Shown: in pieces, positions 1-11,240 of the stretch | Layout of the letters: each line of letters opens with the position of its first letter | How positions within the stretch are numbered: position 1 is the stretch's first letter | Source of the DNA: Phoronis australis | Taxonomy: Eukaryota; Phoronida; Phoronidae | Assembly: GCA_002633005.1 (NCBI GenBank) | Contig: NMRA01000279.1 | Coordinates: forward strand, 261,233 to 321,232 | Reading direction: 5' to 3' | Length of the DNA: 60,000 bases | Made by a program: the position numbers and the translations under genes | Notes under the pieces: model-generated | Seen by the model: the letters and a program-made list of their open reading frames with translations, nothing else | What the model was told of the DNA's origin: nothing | The model's database searches: none

Positions 1-234
1 TTGTGATTATTTTGAGGAATAGAATATAAAAATTAATCGCATACGGAACGCAACTGCAGTCAAGTTCCTAATATTGTTTTGAATGCAGAAACTGTCAACT
101 GAACTCCCTGATCATGACCTGACATGTTCACATCAAATTTATCAACAGCATGTTCTTGCTGTATTGAGACTTTGTGCAAAGTCCAGCACGATCGTACTCA
201 GAACTGACATGTTGCTCACCTCTTCTATTCCTAG

Positions 235-3200
235 GTTAGCCACCATCCTCCCATCTCAGCAGCTTACTGTGAGGGAAATCATTTTACTTACTGGCAAGAT
301 TCCAGGGTGAAGACGAAGTTCTGGGGCAAATCCATGGAAATCCATCCACATGGGACGATACACGTGTCCCTCAAAAGGTGGCAGTGCAATGCTGGTGTAA
401 TAATGTCTCATGTTTAATGTTATGAAAAGTGTGGATTACAAACACGTTTTGAAAATGTAACCTGCAGTTTGTGTTTAGTTTGTTTGTGAATAGTTTTGTT
501 TATTATCAAACATCATCTTTTTGTTGGATCAGTTGAACTGTTTCACCAAATGACCTTTGAACTACAAATTTAAAACCCCTACAAATCCTGAATAACAAAA
601 AATCAAAGTAATAATTTTGATGTGTTAGATTTAATCAAATTGTATTGATGATTGTTGGGTTGTATTGTTTTTCTTTAAATTTATCGATGCATTAGCACAC
701 ATGATTTGCATAGTCTTGAAGAACCCTTGAATTTATGGCCTTGGCATTGGTCCTTGGACTAAATTCTTGAAATGCCCTTGGATTTTAGCTTTTAGCCTTG
801 AAAGCCCTTATTATAAGTAGACATGGGCTATTTTGATTATTGCTGCAAAACATGTTTATGAAAAAATATGACCTGTAGATGTTTTTTGTATATCTATGTG
901 ATGCAGGAAATGTAATTAAAAGTGTATAGCATCAAGTTTGCCAATTTCATTCCATCATTACATATCTCCTTCTCTTTATGTTTCCCTTAGATCAAAGGAT
1001 CTCTACAGCTGGAATAAAGTCACTTCGTGTGTTCACAACATTCTCCACGGCACTCGCTGGGTTGATCACTACGGTGACATACACATCAAGTCTAGCAACG
1101 GCTGTTCAGCAAAGATTACATTCTTGAAGGTATTCACTATGCCCTGTGAAGAGGCACAATTATCGCTTTTGTATTTTATTTTCATGTACTTTGTTTTAGA
1201 AAACTTTGTTATGAAACTTACCTTGTGGAATAAAATGTGCATTTCTTCTTTGGAGGTTTATCAAATTGTTCTGTAGGCATACTAACTGTCCTCATATTTT
1301 TAAGGGTAGTTTTTGACGTCTGAGTGGCAGAGGTTTGTATTTAATCAACCTGATACAGCAGCCTGTCTTAAAAAGCACGAAATTTGTCCTGCACAAACTA
1401 ATGTTTTTTGTTGTGCAGAATGATACAAGTCCTAGAATCGATGTCATGATTTGTGCAAATTTCTCTATTTTTGGTGATGACATCAGTGTAAAACGCCATG
1501 ACTTTATATGGGTTCCTTAACTTTGTAATGGTTGGTAATAAATGCATTTGAATAGTCAAATAATTTGCATTTCACACAGTTTGCTAACATTTAGTCTAAA
1601 TTTTTCCTCTCTCTTCAGAATCCTTAACAACAATTGTTTTCATAGCTTTCCTTCTACAACACTTGCATTATGTTACTGTGACTTGTTGCAGGCTACCATG
1701 TGGTCAAGTAAACGTCATGAGATCCAGGGTCACGTACTGGACAGGAATGGACAAGTAGTGCACAACCTGTTTGGCAAGTGGACAGAAGGACTGTATTGTG
1801 GTCACGGGGGTACAGCCAGGATCATTTGGAGACCAGGTGAGGTGGGCGGAGGTCACGGGGTCACCTGATGGCATTCCGCAGGCCAAATTTCATGCTAGAA
1901 AAAGCAATATTTTGCGAAACCTTATAAAATCATTCGAGTNNNNNNNNNNNNNNNNNNNNNNNNNNNNNNNNNNNNNNNNNNNNNNNNNNNNNNNNNNNNN
2001 NNNNNNNNNNNNNNNNNNNNNNNNNNNNNNNNNNNNNNNNNNNNNNNNNNNNNNNNNNNNNNNNNNNNNNNNNNNNNNNNNNNNNNNNNNNNNNNNNNNN
2101 NNNNNNNNNNNNNNNNNNNNNNNNNNNNNNNNNNNNNNNNNNNNNNNNNNNNNNNNNNNNNNNNNNGGAAGGGGGCGAGGTGGAAGGGGGTGATGAGTTC
2201 AGGTGAAGGTAAATACCTGCCGTGGTTAGTGTGATCATATTTAGATGACTTGTGACAGGTTGTCAGTCTTGTATTATTTTAGTATGCATTGCGGGAAAAC
2301 GTAACAAAAGAATACAGTGACAATTGCTGAGTCACAAACATTAAAATTCTTAATTTTGTTTCAACTCTGTTTTCCTTGACAGGTGGTATGCCAGATGACT
2401 ATGATCTCTACTATGGCTTTACGCGATTTGCCATAGAATTGAATGAGTTGACCGATCACCACAGGTCAACACTGCCCCGAACTGACTCAAGATTCAGACC
2501 TGATCAAAGGTTTGTGCCGATAAGGAAACTAAAGCAGATATAACCAAGCCTTCTGTCCTAAAAATGACTTTTGATTTAGACCACTTTACGTTATGTAACA
2601 GCCTTAACTAGCTCATTACTTGGATCAGGGCTTGGAATTTTCCTCTTTTGAGATTATTTTCTCTTTTTTGATTTTGATTTCCTCTTATTTGATTTCCAGT
2701 ATCCTCTTTTCTCATCTTTTTTATCATTATTTTGATGTTATTCACACAAAAATGTTTATTTCAGTTAAATTTTACTGCACAAAAATATTTCTATCACACG
2801 AGCTTATTTATTTGTGGAATGATACGTAACTTGGAAAATTTCCCTCTTCTTTGTCATTGGTCATTTCAAACCCTGTTAGATTAGATTGGATTTCTGGGCT
2901 TGAGAGGAAATTGCAATTGGTCATTGCTTGAGACTGGGCTCAGTAAATGGTTTGTGATGGTGGGCCAGTTGATGCGCTGTGCGAGGTCTTGACCACCAAT
3001 GAATTGTCGATCGCTTGTTTCCATTCCCAGAATCCTTTCTAATTAGAGTAAGGAACAATAGGAAGTTGAGACCAGTTTTACAGCAGTAAGTGTTGGTGCA
3101 CTATGGGAAAAATGTTTTTGTGACCGAAGTCTTTGTCTTGTAGCAGCTTAATGAAAACACAGCTGTGACTGGTTAATTTGTAATTATTATTACTTTGAGC

Positions 3201-4813
3201 TGTGGTTGGCTTTTACAAAGTAATGGTGATTAGTTGTGAAGTTCCAGAGACTCCTTATTGACCTTATCTGTTGAGTGTGTTGGTTCTGCCAGCTGAAACT
3301 GTGAAGTGAACTCTGCGAGGCATTGGGAATGTGCTATAAAAATTGTGCGGCAGTGAAAAGTTATTTTTTTGTTGAAGGTCAGAGCTTGTACCAAATTTTA
3401 TTAAAATACACATTATTGGCCATTCCAAATTCAATAATTATGACCAAGGACAAGCATTCATTCACCTCGATGTTTCACAAGACATGAAATCGTCACTGGC
3501 AATTTTATCGAATGCTGTGGTTATTTTCAGAATGCTGTTGATTCAGAATACAGTCTGTGTCCGATATTTGATAAATATGAACTCCAAAATCACCAGTGTC
3601 CCAAACTTCAGAAAATTCAATTTTGCTTTGAATTTCAGTGCTCCAAAGTTGGAGATTGTCCCAAACTGGAGATTTTTTTGCCATAATTTAGTAAATATTA
3701 CGAGATGCCAGCAGAGTTTGATTTCTCTGTAGTTTCTGCGTTACAAAGTATGTCAGCAGTGGGAGGAGGCCGTGTGGCCTGGTGGGATAAATGGTTGCTT
3801 CCTTTACTCAAGGTTGTGAGTTCGAGTCACTCTGGGGCACGCTGCTAGACCCTTGAGTCGGGTCTCTAGCTCTTCAGCTCTGTTTTAAATATACATTAAC
3901 AAAGCATAACAATCATGGTTCCAGGTGATTCATTTAATCGGCCCACTTGAGTGTCCTGCACACGTCTGGTACAACATATACCAGAGCGCTTGGAAATATT
4001 TTTATTATGTCAACTGTGTGGCTGTGTTTTAGAATGCTTGAAGAAGGCGACATAAGCGGTGCAGAGGAGGAGAAGCGTAGAGTGGAGACATTACAGCGGG
4101 AAGTGAGGAAGGAAAGAGAAGTATCTTCAATTGTGTATAAACCTCTCTGGTTTAGGTAGGTTGATAACAATAATGATAATGATAATGATAATAACCTTTA
4201 TTTATATAGGATAAAATATTAGATTTAAAAACACATACTTTAGCCAAAGGCTAATATACAGCGTGGTCCATGATGAATAAAGTCAGCCTCTGTGCTTTTT
4301 CTTGTCATACAAGATCATTTTAGTTCATTCAGAATGCAGAGCTATTTGGAAATTGAATGGTCTCTGCAACTAGTTTTTAACTTGTGTTGCACAGTTTTAA
4401 CATTTTTACATCATTTTCAAATGTTTAATGACCCACGTAGAGCTAATAAGGTCAAGTCAAAGATGCAGGCATCAAATGAATCAAGTGAGATATGATGAAT
4501 CTGTTTGAGCACTCCATTGTGTTATCATGTGACATCAGCAGTGCCAACTAACCAAATTAAGCAGTAATAAATTTAAAACAAATTATTCAACTGGAAACAT
4601 TCATGCTTTTTCAGAGACGATTACTTGACAGTTCTAGTGAGAGATCGATATTGTCAAATGCTTTACAGAGGTCTACATTTTCGTAGCTTATGTCATCATT
4701 CTCTCTGTAGGAAATCAGACGTCAAAGGTGATGACCAGTTGGAATACAATGGCCAGTATTGGGCGATGAAGAAAAATGGGTTTAATACAGTTGCCCTACC
4801 ACGACTTTGGTGA
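235..4813 (+). CDS. ORP3/6/7-type oxysterol-binding protein-related protein, C-terminal part (5' end outside window)
   Basis: Six coding exons: 235-377, 991-1129, 1692-1836, 2383-2509, 4033-4155 and 4711-4813 (stop TGA), 259 codons in continuous phase with GT-AG introns. The first exon opens with VSHHPPISA, the signature of the ORP lipid-binding (ORD) domain, followed by FWGKSMEI. Later exons give [29 protein letters not shown] and an ending in LW-stop, all typical of the vertebrate ORP3/ORP6/ORP7 branch. Family knowledge: these proteins bind sterol or phosphoinositide and act at membrane contact sites, often with the ER. The N-terminal PH and FFAT parts would lie upstream of the window. Exon 5 carries the usual charged helical stretch ([17 protein letters not shown]). 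I cannot choose between paralogues 3, 6 and 7, so no symbol is given. A sequencing gap and a small transposon lie in its introns. Confidence 0.93.
1940..2166. other. assembly gap (227 N) in ORP gene intron
   Basis: A run of N between exons 3 and 4. The right flank is a G-rich purine tract (GGAAGGGGGCGAGGTGGAAG), so the gap probably hides a G-rich minisatellite that failed to sequence. No coding sequence is needed here because exons 3 and 4 join in frame. Confidence 0.98.
2626..2875. mobile_element. short TIR element, copy 1 (hAT-like termini)
   Basis: A 250-bp element inside the ORP intron. It begins CAGGGCTTGGAATTTTCC and ends near-complementarily in CATTTCAAACCCTG. The same termini bound a second copy at 38939-39450. 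Immediate flanks are TTGGAT (2620-2625) and TTAGAT (2876-2881), a 5-of-6 match that could be a diverged target duplication. The interior is T-rich with no coding capacity, so it is non-autonomous. CAGGG-type ends recall hAT elements, but the flank repeat is shorter than the 8 bp usual for hAT, so the superfamily is uncertain. Confidence 0.65.
3761..4012 (+). repeat. tRNA-derived SINE, copy 1
   Basis: The head resembles a pol III promoter: a box-A-like TGGCCTGGTGG at 3775-3785 and a box-B-like GAGTTCGAGTC near 3818-3828. A shared body follows (GACCCTTGAGTC, GGTTCCAGGTGAT, TGGTACAAC-ATACCAGA). The same unit occurs at 20343-20600 and 22717-22974. It ends about 20 bp before the acceptor of ORP exon 5 (4033), so its tail lies in or next to that exon's polypyrimidine tract. 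Confidence 0.75.
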
Positions 4814-5569
4814 CCATAGACGTCTCGGATAAATCCGAGTTAGAAGGAAGCATGATAGATCAGTATTTATTGCTTCATGTTATTACGGGCTGCGGTGATT
4901 AATTTATATTTTTTGGGATTTCTGGTGCTTAAAAAATGAAATGTTTTCAAACTCTTTTGAAGCATTTTTTGTTTAGCTAAGTCGAGTTATGTTGTGTCTA
5001 ATGAGAGTTAGTGTTCTGTTATGGGTGTGTGAGTGATACTCATATGTCTCTTGGGTCTCATCTTGATATTGTTGAGTGATGCTGCCTCAAGTCCTATGCT
5101 CAACAACAGATGGATATAGCAAGATAAGGTTGCTAAGGGAACACTCTGGTTGGAGATTGTTCGAATGCTAATCGTGCATTCTGTGTTGGGAAATTATTAG
5201 TTTGTGACCTAGAAAATAAATTAACTGGCAACATGTTGCATGGTTCTGGTCTCTGTCCCTGTTCATACAATTTTTGGATTTTAGTCTTTTGAAGTATAAA
5301 GACTGTAATGGTCACTAGTGTAAGATTGATTTTATATTTAGAAGAGCGCACCCTCTAGCATTGTGTCAGTTGCTGGTCAGTGATGTTTGAACTTGGGATA
5401 GTGCTTGTCAGTGATCATCTGCTCATACATGTGAAAATTAAGATAGTACAAAACTGTGGAAGAGAAATACATCTGTGAAGAAGAGACTAGATAATGATAA
5501 GTTTGAGGACTATAACGTCACCATTGTCATACAAGTTAGCGATACATGTTAGAGCAAGAGTCGGCTAGT
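4814..5569 (+). other. ORP gene 3' UTR and downstream spacer
   Basis: Non-coding sequence after the stop codon. A candidate polyadenylation signal AATAAA lies at 5215-5220; the true 3' end is unknown. No other gene is seen. Confidence 0.5.
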
Positions 5570-8329
5570 GACAGCGTTGAGCTCATATGGCTGTCGGCTG
5601 TGTTGAGCTCATATGGCTATCAACTGAGTGTCAAATGTTATGACATGTACGTTAATTGTTCACTTATTTCCCTCAAAAGTAATAATTTTCTAATTTTCAA
5701 GGGCCACCTTTCTGTAAATAATGGAAATTTTACCAAAATGTTGTTTCATGACATCAACACAATACAAACCAGGTTACTGATAGACTGAAATTTTTTTAAT
5801 CTTTGATTTTCTTGAGTACTTTATCAGAATAAAATGTGACTTGTCTGCCGCATATTGTTTGCTAAATAGGTGGATTACCAAATAGACCTTTGGGGAGGGG
5901 GAGATTCCACGCGCTGTATTGTAAGCACTTTCAGTTGACATGGAGGACATGAACGCCGTGACGCTTTGGAAAAGCAGTCTTGTGTAGACAGTTGATAGAT
6001 ATTCAGGGTTAGTGTCCTGACTTAGATTGTCAGCTGCTCTTTAGTCAATGTATCCTACTCAAGAGAAGTCTCAGCGAGTCTCATTATATGTGTACCACCG
6101 TTAGGTGAAAATGAATGCTGTTGATGTGTTATCATGCCCACTTGTAATTATTGTTAAATTCGTTATATTTGTTGATTACTGTGATTGGTTTTATGATAAA
6201 ACTCCATTATTATAATTACATTACAAAATATTACTTTCTTGTGCCATTCCAGTTTGATGCAGGCAATACAGGCATTTTTGTACAACCTTCATAACAATGA
6301 AATAATTTAGATTTAATCGGAGTGAAATAAATTTCGAAATGTGCGGAATGTTTACAAGTGCCATAACAAAAATACCATTGACAGAGGTTGACTAGTATAC
6401 AGGACGGCGCATGCCTCACTTTATACTTCTACCAAATACTTCACGTCATCCTATTAATGCAGACTTTTGGGGCTCTTTCACTGAAACAGCCTATTAACCA
6501 TGATATTTTTGAGACTTTACCGATACACAGCCTATCAAAGCATATTTTGGGGACTATTTCTGTAATCAATACACAGCCCACTAACGCACATTTTGGGACT
6601 ATTTCAGCAATACACAGCCTACTGACGCATATTTTGGGGACTGCTTCACCAGTACAGTTTACTTATGCATATTTTGGGGACTAATTACCAAATACACAGC
6701 CTAATAACGCATATTATGGGAGTTTTTCACCGACTTGGCAAACACAGCCTTGTACTACACCTTTACGATCAGGACAGAGTAAAGAACAAAAAACATTTCA
6801 CGATTACATGATACTTTAATTCAATAATACCGTTGATGACTACAACCGTAACAAATGATAAAATGCCAACTCCCATCACATACACGCCATAACATTCAAG
6901 CACAGTTNACTGTCCACTGTGTTGAGCTCATATGGCTGTCCACTGTGTTGAGCTCATATGACTGTCGACTGTGTTGAGCTCATATGGCTGTCAACTGTGT
7001 TGAGCTCATATGACTGTCGACTGTTGAGCTCATATGGCTATCAACTGAGTGTCAAATGTTATGACATGTACGTTAATTGTTCACTTATTTCACTCAAAAG
7101 TAATAATTTTCTAATTTTCAAGGGCCACCTTTCTGCAAATAATGGAAATTTTAACAAAATGTTGTTTCATGACATCAACACAATACAAACCAGGTTACTG
7201 ATAGACTGAAATTTTTTTAATCTTTGATTTTCTTGAGTACTTTATCAGAATAAAATGTGACTTGTCTGACGCATATTGTTTGCTAAATAGGTGGATTACC
7301 GAATAGACCTTTGGGGAGGGGGAGATTCCACGCGCTGTATTGTAAGCACTTTCAGTTCTCATGGAGGACATGAATGCCGTGACGCTTTGGAAAAGCAGTC
7401 TTGTGTAGACAGTTGATAGATATTCAGGGTTAGTGTCCTGACTTAGATTGTCAGCTGCTCTTTAGTCAATGTATCCTACTCAAGAGAAGTCTCAGCGAGT
7501 CTCATTATACGTGTACCACCGTTAGGTGAAAATGAATGCTGTTGATGTGTTATCATGCCCACTTGTAATTATTGTTAAATTCGTTATATTTGTTGATTAC
7601 TGTGATTGGTTTTATGATAAACACCATTATTATTATTATTACATTACAAAATATTACTCTCTTGTGCCTTTCCAGTTTGATGCAGGCGATACAGACATTT
7701 TTGTACAACCTTCATAACAATGAAATAATTTAGATTTGATCGGTGAAATTATTTTCGAAATGTGCGGAATGTTGACAAGTACCATAACAAAAACCACCAT
7801 TGACAGAGGTTGACTAGTATACAGGACGGTGCATACCTCATTTTATACTTTCACCAAATACTACACATCCTATTAATGCAGATTTTTGGGGCTCCTTCAC
7901 TAAAACAGCCTATTAACCATGATATTTTTGAGACTTTTTTACCGATACACAGCCTATTAAAGCATATTTTGGGGACTATTTCTGTAATCAATACACAGCC
8001 CACTAACGCACATTTTGGGACTATTTCAGCAATACACAGCCTACTGACGCATATTTTGGGGACTGCTTCACCAGTACAGTTTATTTATGCATATTTTGGG
8101 CACTAATTACCAAATACACAGCCTAATAACGCATATTACGGGAGTTTTTCACCGACTTGGCAAACACATCCTTGTACTTCACGTTTACGATTAGGACAGA
8201 GTAAAGAACAAAAAACATTTCACGATTACATGATACTTTAATTCAATAATACCGTTGATGACTACAACCGTAACAAATGATAAAATGCCAACTCCCATCA
8301 CATACACGCCATAACATTCAAGCACAGTT
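5570..8329. repeat. direct duplication (about 1.34 and 1.42 kb) joined by a single N at 6908
   Basis: Copy A (about 5570-6907) and copy B (6909-8329) are nearly identical. Differences are scattered substitutions, small indels and a different number of units in an internal 26-bp minisatellite. Copy A stops at the N and copy B ends with the same bases (AAGCACAGTT at 8320-8329) before unique sequence resumes. Both contain a degenerate array of about 35-45 bp units with the core CATATTTTGGGGACT (6430-6740 and 7860-8170). Short ORFs here follow the repeat and show no protein family. The likeliest explanation is two overlapping contigs or alleles placed end to end. Confidence 0.85.
6909..7045. repeat. 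26-bp minisatellite (about five units)
   Basis: Units built on GTTGAGCTCATATGGCTGTC repeat about five times at the start of copy B. The matching place in copy A (about 5570-5625) has only two. This copy-number difference fits two alleles of a variable tandem repeat. Confidence 0.8.
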
Positions 8330-11240
8330 TCAATCCCTCCGATGTTGACCCCACTCGCATTTGAACAGTCCAGGCGAAAATCTAAATGTTAACAAAGCTG
8401 ACTGTCAATGGGAATGAGTGGCGACACAGGAATGTGAAGTAATTTCATTTGCAACTTTGACCAGAACACAATAAAAATTCTTTAAGCCATGACAGTAACA
8501 ACTTTGAGCGCAAACTTAGAAAAAGTTCCAAATTTCATTATTCTTGAAACTCCAATTTAGACCCCGCATCGTAGATGTCTTAAGAAGCATTCTCACTAAT
8601 TTCAAAATTTCAGACACGATCTGTAATTTCTAGGAAAGGAACGCTTTCAATGTCTGCACAACGAGAATTTTCACAATACTGGTTTGCCACAAACAAAATG
8701 ATTCTCACATCATTTCACTTGGGGCATGGTTAATGAGTGAAATTACTATGACTAATCAAAATACCTCTGATCTTTTTCAAGAAAGCGTACAAATTATTTT
8801 GTTTCAAGTTCAAAGTGGCGAGCAACGAACTTCACCGACATCTTTCAGGCCTGAGAAACAATCCAGCACTCGGACTCACAAACACTCGGAACCATCAGCA
8901 AAGAGCAAATTCTGATGAACACCCACTACAGTGATCCAAAATTTGGCCGTTAGCTATTATAGATGCCTGACTACAGTGTTTGATCAAGTCAAGGATTTGA
9001 TGTATCATCCCACAAAGCCTAATCATAGGTCCGAAATGAGTACCTGTGGGTTCGGTTACTAAAACATTTCTCCAGCCTGCTATCAATGGAAACAGAACAG
9101 AACACGTAGAAATTTTAACCCCTAATTCACCACAATGCTTACTTGCATACAATTAGCTTTCAGAACACACTTTTATACACTCACTCATGGCTAGAAAGAA
9201 TATATCTCACTTAATCACACACCACCAAGTTCAAAAAACATCTCCAACAGCATTTTAGTGTGCAACCTTTAAATAAAGCAAATTTAGGAGCGCAGTTGTG
9301 CCATTGGTTGAGGCCCATGTAGGTCAGACTCAATGGCCACCATCCAAAACATAGGTGACATCTCCGAGTAAATATTAGGTAATTTCACAAGAAATTTAAA
9401 TTTGACAAAACTTAATACAGCACGAAAATGACATGTCATGCAGAACATCTTGCAAAGCAACGAACGAATGATCAACCAAATACCACGACAAGTTAACCGA
9501 TACAGCACATTAAGGATTATACATTGCTTTAAAAATGCCGGTACGTTCACAAACCACAATGTATGAACTCGAAACACTGAATATCATAGACTATTTAAGT
9601 TACTACATCTAAGTAAACTAAACCTAGACCTGACAAATGAATCACTGACCAAAAGCATTTCAAAAGTCCTTTGACACCAGTACCAGGCTTTTGTCATGTA
9701 AGCAATTCATCAAAATATTTTTATCATCACCTCTGAGTAGTTCTCACACAGACGTTTTACCAAGATTTTTCATTTAACTGTAGCAATGTCACATTTTGAT
9801 GAAGACAATTTCTACATGTTTGTTCAGGATAGCATCTCAAAATTTCGTGAAAAGCTGGAAAATCTTGCGCAAAACACAACAGAAACTCCTCACTGTGAAT
9901 GAAAGCTTGCTCGCTTTTTCAGAAAAGGAAATCCACCCAAAATAATCAAAATTAGTTTTTTCACCCAACGCTTGGCAAATCTTGCATAGTTAGTTACCTT
10001 TCATAAAACACCCTGGCTGAACTTGATGCGGACAAGCGCTCTTTTTAATTTTTGGTCAGTGAGTCCAGGTCTCAAAATGAGTAAGGGTATACGCCAAAAA
10101 ACAATTATGCCTTTTTGACCTAACGCACGTTTAAATTAACTGTGAACAACGTCTACAAAAATTTTAAATTAAATTTAGCCATAAAAATGAGAACCGTTTC
10201 AAATGAAAGAATAATATAACGCTCACAACAACTCAACACTACACCAACTCATCCAGAGTGAGCTTGCATCCCATCTCAACTATAACTAGTGCTTTAACAT
10301 ACAAGATATGAGAAATGTTACACTCCAATTAACGTAAAAGCGTCTCATTAATATTCAAGCCAATTTCTCATATTGATTTGTAAAGTTTTCAATTGTGAAG
10401 CATACCCACAACACTGCATGGCCACAAACGTTACAAACACCTGGGTACCAAACTTGTAATTAACCATGCAACACAGAATTATTACAATAAACTGCAGTGT
10501 AAGAAGGCGATAGTTTGTATGAATACTTGACACAAACTACAATTCAGTCTTCATGTCAACGGAAATTCAAAACACTCGCGTTTTGCAGTAGTTTTGTATA
10601 TTATTCTCAGTCATTGACGCTTCAAACTACGACTTTGGTGTGGTAGGAGATTAAAATGACTGGCACAAAAAAGTAAATTAACGTTCTGTCCGTTCCCTAT
10701 TAACAGAAACCTTGTGCCTACCGAATTTGCCACTTGACAAGGGAATAGACAAAAGCCTATGTTAAGTGTTAGCTGCAAGTCCAATGTTGAATATAAATAC
10801 TTATAAGCCAGTAGCAAATCCAAAGCTGTGACCATAATGCATGAAAGTCAAAAATTCTTACTCGTCCAAACCAAGCCCAAAATCATACCTTTAACCAATA
10901 CTAGATATTAATTTTCAAATCACAGCGCAAAGTGGGAGAATATTTGAGTACCAGAAAAATATCCCTCACTTTTGTTAATGACCGCTGAAAAAGGGAGTGA
11001 ACAGAAGATACACACACACCTTACCTCAACAGTTCATCACCTGCCTGCTTAAGCTTTTGGCATGCTACTGTATGTAATGAATAGATAATTAGTTATGAAA
11101 TGGGCTCCAGACAACATAATAACGTAGTGCAAGATCACACGCCTGCAGCCAAAATTTGTGGAAATAAATGACATGATGGTTATAATGAACTGCGTCACCC
11201 TACACAGTCATGTGATCAGTCATGTGACCACCCAGACGCC
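8330..11240. other. intergenic region / possible NBR1 3' UTR, no gene seen
   Basis: About 2.9 kb between the convergent ends of the ORP-type gene and NBR1. All ORFs are short (under 100 codons), AT-rich and unlike any family I recognise. Part is probably 3' UTR of the minus-strand NBR1, but I see no convincing polyadenylation signal that fixes its end. Confidence 0.5.

Noticed and set aside
938-1276. 112-codon ORF as an independent gene
   Set aside because: Only 991-1129 is coding, as an ORP exon; the rest is intron read-through.
5546-8106. Repeated ORFs such as 6388-6684 and 7810-8106 that encode similar 98-residue peptides
   Set aside because: They appear twice because the DNA is duplicated at the N, and the peptide repeats follow a degenerate tandem DNA repeat. 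No splice signals or known motifs support a protein.
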